Assembly: GCA_002291955.1 (NCBI GenBank)
Contig: DBBA01000339.1
Location: forward strand, 1-12,549
Origin: Rhodobacteraceae bacterium UBA996
GTDB taxonomy: Bacteria; Pseudomonadota; Alphaproteobacteria; Rhodobacterales; Rhodobacteraceae
DNA length: 12,549 nt
Reading direction: 5' to 3'
Shown here: piece by piece, positions 1 to 6,247 of the stretch
How the letters are laid out: each line of letters opens with the position of its first letter
Position numbering within the stretch: the stretch's first letter is position 1
The notes under the pieces: generated by a model
The model's database searches: none
What the model saw: only the letters and a program-made list of their open reading frames with translations
Told to the model about the DNA's origin: nothing
Translations under genes and position numbers: made by a program

Positions 1-149
1 CGGTGCTCGCGCGCCACCTGCGCCTGTCCGAAGGCGCGCCCCTGTTGCGGACCGTCTCCGTCAACGTGGATGCGCAGGGGCAGCCGGTCGAGTATGGCCG
101 GACATGGTTCGCGGGCGACCGGGTGCAGCTGATCGTCGAACCCGAGTAA
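1..149 (+). CDS. phnF: Phosphonate metabolism transcriptional regulator PhnF, C-terminal end (partial)
   Basis: Only the last 48 or so codons are present; the gene enters from the left edge and its in-frame codons begin at base 3. The visible end reads SVNVDAQGQPVEYGRTWFAG and then DRVQLIVEPE. This is the closing strand of a UTRA ligand-binding domain as found in GntR/HutC-family regulators, and the PVEYGRTxFAGDRVQLxVEP pattern is characteristic of PhnF. The N-terminal winged-helix DNA-binding domain lies outside the window. PhnF proteins repress phosphonate uptake and degradation genes and are released by phosphonate or phosphate signals. The following gene is phnM on the same strand after 143 bp, and a transport operon lies convergently beyond it, which supports the identification. 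Family assignment is firm; the exact effector is unknown. Confidence 0.85.
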   Translation, partial: VLARHLRLSEGAPLLRTVSVNVDAQGQPVEYGRTWFAGDRVQLIVEPE

Positions 150-152
150 TCG

Positions 153-170
153 CCGCCGTCCGGACGGCGG
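153..170. promoter_or_regulatory. Perfect 18-bp palindrome between phnF and phnM (candidate PhnF operator)
   Basis: The sequence CCGCCGTCCGGACGGCGG is a perfect 9+9 palindrome starting 3 bp after the phnF stop codon. Its core GTCCGGAC has the GT-N4-AC layout described for GntR/HutC-type operators, and the same 8-base core is the centre of a palindrome upstream of phnD at 6039-6052. It could instead be a terminator stem for phnF, but no T-tract follows on the + strand. The operator role is inferred. Confidence 0.4.
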
Positions 171-173
171 CCG

Positions 174-191
174 TCGTCACAAAACCGACAC
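174..191 (+). promoter_or_regulatory. Candidate Pho box upstream of phnM
   Basis: TCGTCACAAAACCGACAC consists of two 7-base half-sites separated by AAAA, giving the 11-bp period of a PhoB box. It matches the consensus-like CTGTCACAAAACTGTCAC at 14 of 18 positions by my count. It lies about 100 bp before the phnM start codon. PhoB control of phosphonate genes is well established in proteobacteria; binding at this site is inferred. Confidence 0.4.
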
Positions 192-292
192 GGGACCTGC
201 CTAAGGCAACCCGCCTGTGATACCGCCACCTGTGTCGCCTCCGGCCGCACGTTTCACCCGACCCAAGGCCAACCCGCAAAGGACACCCGCCC

Positions 293-1471
293 ATGTCCCT
301 GTTGCCCGACCTGCGCCTGACCGGCGCGCTGGTGCTGGCCGACGGCGCGCTGCATGACGTGCCGCTGACCCTGTCGCAGGGCCGCATCACCGACGGCCGC
401 GCGCCCGAGGTGGACCTGTCGGGCTACTGGCTTCTGCCCGGGATCGTGGACCTGCACGGCGACGGCTTCGACCGCCACCTGCGCCCGCGCCCGACGGCGC
501 CCTTCGACACGCAGCGCGCGCTTCTGAACGCCGATGCGGAACTGGCGGTCAACGGCATCACCACGGCGTGGTTCGCGCAAAGCTGGTCCTGGGAAGGCGG
601 ATCGCGCAGCCCCGAGGCGGCCGAGGACGTGATGGAATCGGTCGCCCGCATGACGCACCGCTTGATGGCCGATGTCCGCGTGCAGGTCCGGTTCGAGACG
701 CACATGACCGATGACCACGACCGGCTGATGGCCGCAGTCACCCGGTTCGGCGTGGACATGCTTGTGTTCAACAACCACCTGCCCGAGGCCGTGGTGCTGG
801 CCGACGGCAAGCCCGACCGCTTTGCCGCCTGGGCCGGGCAGAACGGCCATACGCCCGAGGGGCTTCTGGCCATCGTCCGCGACGCCCAGCGCCGCGACCC
901 GGTGGTGCCCGCGTCGCTGGCCGCACTCGCGCCGCGGCTGGCGGCGGCCGGCGTGCGGATGGGGTCGCACGACGACGGCGATGCGGCGACGCGGGCCTTC
1001 TACCGCGGGATCGGGGCGCCGATCAGCGAGTTTCCGACGACCGTCGAAGCCGCCCGGTCGGCCCGCGACGCGGGCGAACCCGTGCTGATGGGCGCGCCCA
1101 ACGTGGTGCGGGGCGGCAGCCAGGCGGGCAACATCGCCGCGATGGAACTGGTCGAGGACGGCCTGTGCGATGCGCTGATGTCGGACTACTACTATCCGGC
1201 CATGTGGCAAGCGGCCTGGGTGATGGCCGACCAGCACGCGGTGCCCTTCCCGCGCGGGTGGGAGATGATCTCGGACGCGCCGGCGCGGGTCATGGGGCTG
1301 ACCGACCGCGGGCGGCTGGCCACGGGCCAACGCGCCGACGTGGTGGTGATGAACCCCGAGACGCGGGTGATCGAGGCGACCATCGCGGGCGGGCGCCTTG
1401 CCTGCGCCTCGCGCGAGGCCGGCGCGCGGCTGATGCGGGCGGGGCTCGACCGGGCGCTGGCGGCGGAATAG
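293..1471 (+). CDS. phnM: Alpha-D-ribose 1-methylphosphonate 5-triphosphate diphosphatase PhnM
   Basis: This 392-residue protein is an amidohydrolase-superfamily enzyme of the C-P lyase pathway. It removes pyrophosphate from ribose 1-methylphosphonate 5-triphosphate in the cytoplasm, giving the 5-phosphate that C-P lyase cleaves. Family hallmarks are visible in order: LPGIVDLHGDGFDRHL around residues 48-63 (metal-binding HGD), ETHMTDDHD near 136-143, VFNNHLPE near 158-165, SHDDGD near 225-230, MGAPNVVRGGSQAGN near 266-280 and SDYYYPAM near 297-304. The length is normal for the family. The ATG at 293 is preceded by AAAGGA at 278-283, a well-placed ribosome binding site. It lies downstream of phnF on the same strand and converges on the phn transport operon. 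The core genes phnGHIJKL are not nearby in this window. Identification is confident. Confidence 0.96.
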   Translation: MSLLPDLRLTGALVLADGALHDVPLTLSQGRITDGRAPEVDLSGYWLLPGIVDLHGDGFDRHLRPRPTAPFDTQRALLNADAELAVNGITTAWFAQSWSWEGGSRSPEAAEDVMESVARMTHRLMADVRVQVRFETHMTDDHDRLMAAVTRFGVDMLVFNNHLPEAVVLADGKPDRFAAWAGQNGHTPEGLLAIVRDAQRRDPVVPASLAALAPRLAAAGVRMGSHDDGDAATRAFYRGIGAPISEFPTTVEAARSARDAGEPVLMGAPNVVRGGSQAGNIAAMELVEDGLCDALMSDYYYPAMWQAAWVMADQHAVPFPRGWEMISDAPARVMGLTDRGRLATGQRADVVVMNPETRVIEATIAGGRLACASREAGARLMRAGLDRALAAE

Positions 1472-1509
1472 GCGCGGCGGCGTCCGGCTCCGGTCGAGCA
1501 GAGCGCCCC

Positions 1510-1661
1510 GCCCGGAACAGCCGCGTGAGCCACCCGGGCAGCGGATGGCCGCCCCTTCGGCCAGCCGCTTGGGTGACACAAGCGCGCGTTCGACCGTCGC
1601 CCTGGCCTGCCGCCATAAGGTGCAGGTGCCCGGCGAAGCAGCGGCTGACCGCGGCCATCCG
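1510..1661 (+). repeat. Dispersed ~150-bp intergenic palindromic repeat, copy 1
   Basis: This stretch aligns end to end with 11624-11773. Shared blocks include GCCCGGAACAGCCGCG at the left end, CCCGGGCAGCGG running on into ATGGCCGCCCC, CGGCCAGCCGCTT, a CGCCATAA block in the middle, and GCGGCTGACCGCGG followed by CCATCCG at the right end. The middle is more diverged and carries small indels. An 11-bp perfect inverted pair, CGGATGGCCGC (1542-1552) and GCGGCCATCCG (1651-1661), encloses a ~98-nt domain, and inside it CAGCCGC pairs with GCGGCTG. The copy sits 38 bp after the phnM stop in the convergent gap with the hexapeptide transferase gene. I do not recognise the family by name. It contains no believable ORF. 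Confidence 0.85.
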
Positions 1662-1697
1662 ATCCCCTCGGACGGCCCTGCCTGGGATACCGCGTCG

Positions 1698-1716
1698 GGT
1701 GGGCAATCTGCCCACC
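1698..1716 (-). terminator. Hairpin after the phn transport operon
   Basis: GGTGGGCA, an ATC loop and TGCCCACC form a perfect 8-bp stem 6 bp beyond the stop codon of the last minus-strand phn gene. There is no clear T-tract on either side, so it is a probable but unproven transcription end, or a 3'-stabilising hairpin. Confidence 0.45.
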
Positions 1717-1722
1717 GCCCCG

Positions 1723-2340
1723 TCAGCTGTGTTTCGCCAGGAACTCCTCGGCCGGCAGCGCCCGGAAATCGGGTAGCGCCGTGCGCAGGGTCTCGTGGTC
1801 CCAGTCCCACCAGGCCAGCCGGTCCATCGCCGCGCCCACGTCCTCGGGGAAGCGTCGGCGGATCACCCGGGCCGGGTTGCCCGCGACGATGGTGTAGGGC
1901 GCCACGTCCTTGGTCACCACCGACCCCGACCCGATCACCGCGCCGTTGCCCACCGTGATTTCGGGCTTCACCACGGCGCCGTGCCCGATCCACGTGTCGT
2001 GCCCGATCACCGTGCGCCGCGCTGCGCGGGCCGCGAAGAAGTCGGCGTCGGGTGCTTCCTCTGGCCAGTAGTCGCCGGACCGGTACAGGAAGTGGTGCAG
2101 GCTCGCCCGCGTCATCGGGTGGTCGGTCGGCCCGATCCGCACCATCGCCGCGATGTTGGCGAACCTGCCCACGGTCGTGTTGGCGATGTCGCAGAGCCGC
2201 GTGCAGTAGCTGTAGGCGCCGAAGGTCGAATTCAGGATCACGCTGTCCGCGCCGACCTCGGTCCAGGGACCGAAGTCGGAGTTGCCGATCTTGCAGCCCG
2301 GGTGGATCAGCGGGCCGTCCGCGTTCAGTCCCTTGGTCAC
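1723..2340 (-). CDS. Phosphonate-locus hexapeptide-repeat acetyltransferase family protein
   Basis: This 205-residue protein has the imperfect hexapeptide repeats of a left-handed beta-helix acyltransferase of the xenobiotic-acetyltransferase (CatB/Vat-like) type: HPGCKIGNSDFGPWTEVGAD and later TVIGHDTWIGHGAVVKPEIT, VGNGAVIGSGSVVTKDV and AGNPARVIRRRF. It closely fits the 'phosphonate metabolism protein, transferase hexapeptide repeat' subfamily, which occurs next to phn genes. The in vivo substrate of that subfamily is not known to me; acetylation of aminoalkylphosphonates, by analogy with PhnO, is only a guess. The start is GTG at 2338-2340, preceded by an AGGGGCGG-like ribosome binding site, 10 bp after the phnE2 stop, so it is the last gene of the phnD-C-E1-E2 operon. 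An AAKH-type catalytic His is plausible in the IGPTDHPM segment. Confidence 0.85.
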   Translation of the reverse strand: MTKGLNADGPLIHPGCKIGNSDFGPWTEVGADSVILNSTFGAYSYCTRLCDIANTTVGRFANIAAMVRIGPTDHPMTRASLHHFLYRSGDYWPEEAPDADFFAARAARRTVIGHDTWIGHGAVVKPEITVGNGAVIGSGSVVTKDVAPYTIVAGNPARVIRRRFPEDVGAAMDRLAWWDWDHETLRTALPDFRALPAEEFLAKHS

Positions 2341-2350
2341 GTCGCCGCCC

Positions 2351-3208
2351 CTAGTGCCCGCGCTCGCCGATGAACCGCTTGCGGATCATGCCCGACAGCC
2401 AGTCGATCACGGCGATCACCACCAGGATGTTCAGCACCACGAACGCCACCTGGTCGAACAGCCCCGCGCGGAACCGCTCGATGATGATCATGCCGACCCC
2501 GCCCGCGCCCACAAGCCCCAGGATCGTCGCCGACCGCGTGGCGCTCTCGAAGCTATAAAGCGACAGGGACAGGAACACCGGGAAGATCTGCGGCAGGTAG
2601 CCATAGCGGATGATGCGCGGCCCGTCCGCCCCGGTCGCCCGCACGCCCTCGACCTGCTTGCGGTCGATGTTCTCGATGGCTTCCGAATACAGCTTCGCCA
2701 GGTTCCCCATGGATGAGATCCACAGCGCCAGCACCCCCGCCAGCGGCCCAAGGCCCACCGCGCGCACGAAGACCAGCCCCCAGACCACGTCATCGACCCC
2801 GCGGAAGACGTCCAGCATCCGGCGCACCGCGTGCCGGACCACGCCCACCGGCATGGTGTTCTTCGCGGCGAGGAACCCGAGCCCCAAGGCAAAGATCGTG
2901 CCGATCAGCACGCCCAGGAACGCCATTGCGACGGTCTGGGCGATGCCCACGTAGATCTGCGCATAGGCCCAGTTGCCCATGTCCTGCCAGATCACCATCC
3001 GGCTGATCAGCCGCCACGCCCGTTCGCTGGAATCGAACAGCTTCACGAACTCGAACAGGTGCAGCGAATACAGGACATAGCCGATGGCCAGCGCCCAGCC
3101 CGCAACGCGGATCGCCCGCAGCCGCGGATCGCCAAAGGCGCCGGGGTGCGACTTCCGCACCGCGGCCACGTCCGCATCGGTGATCGCGGCAAAGGACAGC
3201 GCGGTCAT
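2351..3208 (-). CDS. phnE: Phosphonate ABC transporter permease PhnE (second subunit)
   Basis: This 285-residue inner-membrane protein is a binding-protein-dependent transport permease. Hydrophobic segments include VAGWALAIGYVLYSLHLFEF near the N terminus, MAFLGVLIGTIFALGLGFLA, VWGLVFVRAVGLGPLAGVLA and VAFVVLNILVVIAVIDWLSG near the C terminus. The cytoplasmic EAA loop that contacts the ATPase reads SEAIENIDRKQVEGVRATGA. The ATG at 3206-3208 overlaps the phnE1 stop codon as ATGA, showing translational coupling and fixing the start. A much longer open frame continues upstream but only overlaps phnE1 in another frame. It pairs with phnE1 to form the membrane channel, two different PhnE chains being common in alphaproteobacteria. 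Confidence 0.93.
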   Translation of the reverse strand: MTALSFAAITDADVAAVRKSHPGAFGDPRLRAIRVAGWALAIGYVLYSLHLFEFVKLFDSSERAWRLISRMVIWQDMGNWAYAQIYVGIAQTVAMAFLGVLIGTIFALGLGFLAAKNTMPVGVVRHAVRRMLDVFRGVDDVVWGLVFVRAVGLGPLAGVLALWISSMGNLAKLYSEAIENIDRKQVEGVRATGADGPRIIRYGYLPQIFPVFLSLSLYSFESATRSATILGLVGAGGVGMIIIERFRAGLFDQVAFVVLNILVVIAVIDWLSGMIRKRFIGERGH

Positions 3209-4134
3209 TTCAGCGACTCCTTGCCGATCAGCGCATGACGGGCGCGTTCCGACACCAGGTCGATCAGCGTGACGGTCAGCACCACAAGGATCAGCACCGC
3301 CGTCACCCGGTCGTCGGAATAGAAGCTGATGACGTGGTTCAGTTCCTGCCCGATGCCGCCGCCGCCCACGAACCCCACCACCGCCGCCGCGCGCACGTTG
3401 ATCTCGAACCGCCACAGGGCGTAGCTGGTGAAGTTCGGCAGCACCTGCGGCAGCACGCCATAACGCATCCGCTGCGCCCAGGTGCCGCCCACGGCGGTCA
3501 GCCCGTCCACGGGGCGCATCGACGCGTTCTCGTTCACTTCCGAGAACAGCTTGCCCAGCGCGCCGGTCGCATGGATCGTGATCGCAAGGATGCCCGCCAG
3601 CGGACCGATCCCCACGGCGAACACGAACACCAGCGCAAACAGGATTTCCGGCACGCCACGGCAGAACTCGAGGAACCGCCGCGCCACCACGCCCACCCAG
3701 GGGGCGGGCGTCAGGTTGCGCGCCGCCAGAAAGCTCAGCACCACCGCCAGCGCCGTGGCGATCAGCGTGGACGTGATCGCCATCAGGATCGTTTCCCAGA
3801 TGAGCGAAAGATACGTCCAGAAATCGTTGTACCAGAACCCGATGGACCCCTGCGGGAACCGCCCCTCGGCGTTCGCGCCCGCAAACAGCAGGTCCCATTG
3901 CAGGGTCGGCATCACGCTGCCGAAGTATTCGAAGATGCGCGGGACCCCGGCGATCAGGCTTTCGGGCCAGAACCGCGACACGTCGATCGACCAGAACAGC
4001 ATCACCAGGAACCCGCCAAGAAGCAGCAGGTTCGCGGTCAGCTTCTGCCGCCGGATCGCGGCGCGGTGTGCCTCGAACAGGGCGACCGCGTCCTGCCCCG
4101 GCTGGACCGGGGGCATCGTCAGCGTCAGCGCCAC
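3205..4134 (-). CDS. phnE: Phosphonate ABC transporter permease PhnE (first subunit)
   Basis: This 309-residue permease of the PhnE family has a first membrane segment near residues 34-52 (ANLLLLGGFLVMLFWSI). A long periplasmic loop with PQGSIGFWYNDFWTYLSLIW follows. Later helices include LIATALAVVLSFLAA, ILFALVFVFAVGIGPLAGIL and VTAVLILVVLTVTLIDLV. The EAA-type coupling loop is EVNENASMRPVDGLTAVGGT. The assigned start is GTG at 4132-4134, 4 bp after the phnC stop. It has no strong ribosome binding site, so translation may rely on coupling; an in-frame ATG at 4114-4116 is the alternative. The gene ends in the ATGA overlap with phnE2. It shares the family with its neighbour but is clearly diverged from it, suggesting a heterodimeric channel. 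Confidence 0.92.
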   Translation of the reverse strand: MALTLTMPPVQPGQDAVALFEAHRAAIRRQKLTANLLLLGGFLVMLFWSIDVSRFWPESLIAGVPRIFEYFGSVMPTLQWDLLFAGANAEGRFPQGSIGFWYNDFWTYLSLIWETILMAITSTLIATALAVVLSFLAARNLTPAPWVGVVARRFLEFCRGVPEILFALVFVFAVGIGPLAGILAITIHATGALGKLFSEVNENASMRPVDGLTAVGGTWAQRMRYGVLPQVLPNFTSYALWRFEINVRAAAVVGFVGGGGIGQELNHVISFYSDDRVTAVLILVVLTVTLIDLVSERARHALIGKESLK

Positions 4135-4138
4135 GGGA

Positions 4139-4951
4139 CTACACCGCCACGACGGCGGGCGCAGGCCGCGCGCCGCCCAGGCTGGTCGAGGTCAGCGCCT
4201 CGTTGAACGCTTCCGCCGCTTCCGCGCCGTAGATCTCGCGCGCCATCCGGTCGGTCAGCTGCGCCGCGGTCCCGTCGAAGACCACCCGCCCGTCCTGCAT
4301 CCCGATGATGCGGTCGCAGTAGTGCCGCGCGGTATCCAGCGTGTGCAGGTTGCAGATGACGGTCAGCCCGTCCTCGGTGTTGATCGCCCGCAGCGCGTCC
4401 ATCACGATCTTGGCGTTCAGGGGGTCAAGGCTGGCGATCGGTTCGTCGGCGAGCAGGATCTTGGGCTCCTGCACCAGCGCGCGGGCAATCGCCACCCGCT
4501 GCTGCTGGCCGCCCGACAAGGTGTCGGTCTGCTGCAAGGCCACATGTGCCATGCCGAGCCGATCCAGCGCGCGGATCGCGAACGCCCGCTCCCTGGCCGA
4601 GAACAGCCCCAGCATCGACGTGCCGAACCCGTGGTGGAACAGCCGCCCCGACATCACGTTCGTCAGCACGTTCAGCCGGCCCACAAGGTTGAACTGCTGG
4701 AACACCATGGCGCATTCGTTGCGCCACTGGCGCAGGTCACGGCCCGTGAGCGCGGTGATCTCGCGCCCCTCATGCAGCAGCTGGCCGGATGACGCATCGT
4801 TCAGGCGGTTGATCATCCGCAGGAGCGTGGACTTGCCCGCGCCGGACCGGCCGATCACGCCGACCATCTGACCCGCGGGGATCGACAGCGTGACATCGCT
4901 GACGGCACGCTTGCCGTTGAATTCCTTCGTCAGCTTCCTGAATTCGAGCAT
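4139..4951 (-). CDS. phnC: Phosphonate ABC transporter ATP-binding protein PhnC
   Basis: This 270-residue ATPase energises phosphonate uptake at the cytoplasmic face of the PhnE channel. Walker A is GRSGAGKST near residues 34-42, the Q-loop FQQFNLV near 84-90, the ABC signature LSGGQQQR near 145-152, Walker B ILLADEP near 165-171, and the switch His lies in NLHTLD near 203. The MVFQQFNLV-GRLNVLTNVMSGR pattern is typical of PhnC. The ATG at 4949-4951 follows an AAGGGA ribosome binding site and gives the usual family N terminus (MLEFRKLTKEF); a longer frame up to 5029 runs through the phnD-phnC terminator and is rejected as a start. It is followed 4 bp later by phnE1. Confidence 0.95.
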   Translation of the reverse strand: MLEFRKLTKEFNGKRAVSDVTLSIPAGQMVGVIGRSGAGKSTLLRMINRLNDASSGQLLHEGREITALTGRDLRQWRNECAMVFQQFNLVGRLNVLTNVMSGRLFHHGFGTSMLGLFSARERAFAIRALDRLGMAHVALQQTDTLSGGQQQRVAIARALVQEPKILLADEPIASLDPLNAKIVMDALRAINTEDGLTVICNLHTLDTARHYCDRIIGMQDGRVVFDGTAAQLTDRMAREIYGAEAAEAFNEALTSTSLGGARPAPAVVAV

Positions 4952-5027
4952 CGCCTGTCCCTTCGTCCTGCTGTCTGCCGGGGGCGTCGCGCCGCGATCT
5001 GGCGTTGCACCGGGGATGTCCGCACAC

Positions 5028-5062
5028 AAAAGCGCGGCGGCGCCCGCTTGGGGCGCCGCCGC
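5028..5062 (-). terminator. Intrinsic terminator/attenuator between phnD and phnC
   Basis: On the minus strand a perfect 12-bp GC stem (GCGGCGGCGCCC, left arm at 5051-5062 and right arm at 5034-5045) with a 5-nt loop is followed by GC and TTTT (5031-5028). It begins 13 bp after the phnD stop, inside the operon. Such partial terminators after the binding-protein gene commonly lower expression of downstream ABC genes relative to the binding protein. Confidence 0.8.
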
Positions 5063-5075
5063 TGTCAGGTCAGGT

Positions 5076-5996
5076 TCAGCGCGAGGCGACGGCCTGGCGG
5101 CGCATCTCGACGATGCCTTCGTAGAAGGCGTGGTCCACGCGCACGAAGCCCTGGCCTTCGCCCGCCGTCACCGACTGGTAGCAGGCCGGGTCGGACGCCA
5201 GCAGCGTCTCGTGCCATTCCTCGATGATCGCGCGGGCCTCGGCGGGCATGTCCTTGCGCACCACATAGGGGCCGTTCGGGATCGTGCCCGACTTCCAGAT
5301 GATCCGCAGGTCGGCCATGTTCAGCAGGCCGTTGTTGATCATCGAGCGCAGGTTGCCGCGGGTGTAGCCTTCCGACTCCTCGCCCTGGCCCGAGGCCCAG
5401 GTCACGCCCGCGTCATACTGGCCTTCCAGCACCGCGATCACGGCCTGCTCGTGGCCGCCGCCGAACCCGGTTTCCGAGAAGTAGGTCGCGTCGTCGATGC
5501 CCGCCTGCTTCAGCTCGAACTGCGGCACGAGGAAGCCCGAGGTCGAGTTCGGGTCGGCATAGGCCAGCGACTTGCCCTGCATGTCCTCGAGCGAGGTGAT
5601 GCCGCTGTCCGCGCGGGTGTACATGACGGCGATGTAGCCGGTGGTGCCGTCAGCCTCGGACGCGACGAAGATCGGCTCCACGGCTTCGGGGTCCTGCAGG
5701 TAGATCGCGGCATAGGCCGAGGCGCCGAGACCGGCATAGTCGAGCTGGCCGGCCACGAGGCCCTGGATCACGCCGGCGTAGTCGGGCGCGGGGAACAGTT
5801 CGACCGGAACGCCCAGGCGCTCGGCCAGCTGTTCCTGCATGCAGGCGTTGTTGCGCAGGCGGTCGGCCTCGTTCTCGCCGCCAAGCAGGCCGATGCGCAG
5901 CACCGGCATCTCGGCGCGCCAATCCTGGGCCAGCGCGGGAACGGCGGTCAGCGCCGTCGAGGCGGCGATCATCGCAATCAGGGTGGAACGGATCAT
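5076..5996 (-). CDS. phnD: Phosphonate ABC transporter periplasmic substrate-binding protein PhnD
   Basis: This 306-residue exported protein binds phosphonates in the periplasm and delivers them to PhnE1/PhnE2. The N terminus MIRSTLIAMIAAS, continuing into ALTAVPALAQ, is a Sec signal peptide with probable cleavage after ALA near residue 23. Mature-domain features typical of PhnD follow: LRIGLLGGENEADRL, DYAGVIQGLVAGQLDYAGLG, YADPNSTSGFLVPQFEL and VTWASGQGEE. The ATG at 5994-5996 is preceded by GGAGAG at good spacing; the longer open frame up to 6170 lacks a signal peptide and is not used. It is the first gene of the transport operon, divergent from glcF across 251 bp. A palindrome and Pho-box-like units lie upstream. 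Confidence 0.95.
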   Translation of the reverse strand: MIRSTLIAMIAASTALTAVPALAQDWRAEMPVLRIGLLGGENEADRLRNNACMQEQLAERLGVPVELFPAPDYAGVIQGLVAGQLDYAGLGASAYAAIYLQDPEAVEPIFVASEADGTTGYIAVMYTRADSGITSLEDMQGKSLAYADPNSTSGFLVPQFELKQAGIDDATYFSETGFGGGHEQAVIAVLEGQYDAGVTWASGQGEESEGYTRGNLRSMINNGLLNMADLRIIWKSGTIPNGPYVVRKDMPAEARAIIEEWHETLLASDPACYQSVTAGEGQGFVRVDHAFYEGIVEMRRQAVASR

Positions 5997-6038
5997 GGGT
6001 GTCGTCTCTCCGACAGGGTGAAAGCGGGAATTGGGGGC

Positions 6039-6052
6039 GGGGTCCGGACCCC
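6039..6052. promoter_or_regulatory. Perfect 14-bp palindrome upstream of phnD (candidate PhnF operator)
   Basis: GGGGTCCGGACCCC is a perfect palindrome 43 bp upstream of the phnD start. It shares the core GTCCGGAC with the palindrome before phnM at 153-170. The GT-N4-AC arrangement fits a GntR/HutC-type operator. Its function is inferred from this shared core and its position. Confidence 0.4.
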
Positions 6053-6090
6053 ACACCCGGCCGCCGTGACCGGGGCGATACCGGCGATCC

Positions 6091-6119
6091 ATGACGCTTG
6101 GGCAACGTGTTTGTGAAAC
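6091..6119 (-). promoter_or_regulatory. Weak tandem Pho-box-like half-sites upstream of phnD
   Basis: Read on the minus strand, three 7-base units recur every 11 bp: GTTTCAC, ACGTTGC and GCGTCAT. The first and third match CTGTCAY at 5 of 7 positions, the middle one poorly. The array lies about 95-125 bp before the phnD start. The spacing is right for PhoB but the match is weak. Confidence 0.25.
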
Positions 6120-6247
6120 TTCGGTTGCGGACAGACGACAGGCTTGCGACGGCCCGCCCGGGGGCGGCACAGGCGCGCGGGCCGCCCAAGCCGCTTGCCG
6201 ACCGCGCCGCGGAACGTCACACAGGGCGCGTCGCCAGGGAGCCGGGG

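Noticed and set aside
198..208. Small palindrome TGCCTAAGGCA between phnF and phnM
   Set aside because: It has only 5-bp arms and no counterpart before phnD; it could easily arise by chance.
215..236. CTGTGAT...CTGTGTC pair upstream of phnM as a Pho box
   Set aside because: The half-sites are 15 bp apart instead of 11; the candidate at 174-191 fits far better.
1510..1715. Minus-strand ORFs beginning MAAVSR in both copies of the repeat (also near 11504-11770)
   Set aside because: The two copies agree only for the first codons. The remaining similarity then appears in different frames (PKRLAxGAAIRCPG-like in one frame against RRGGHPLPG in the other), so indels are not multiples of three. This is a non-coding repeat, not a conserved peptide.
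254..1993. Long minus-strand open frame (579 codons) across phnM and repeat copy 1
   Set aside because: It is Arg/Gly/Pro/His-rich low-complexity translation antisense to phnM, with no family resemblance. It is a GC-rich shadow frame.
3209..3898. Upstream extension of the phnE2 frame
   Set aside because: It overlaps phnE1 almost entirely in another frame and lacks a permease-like sequence. The ATGA overlap gives a clear start at 3208.
3235..4792. Plus-strand open frames antisense to phnE1 and phnC
   Set aside because: They mirror the coding strand of well-supported transporter genes and show no domain of their own.
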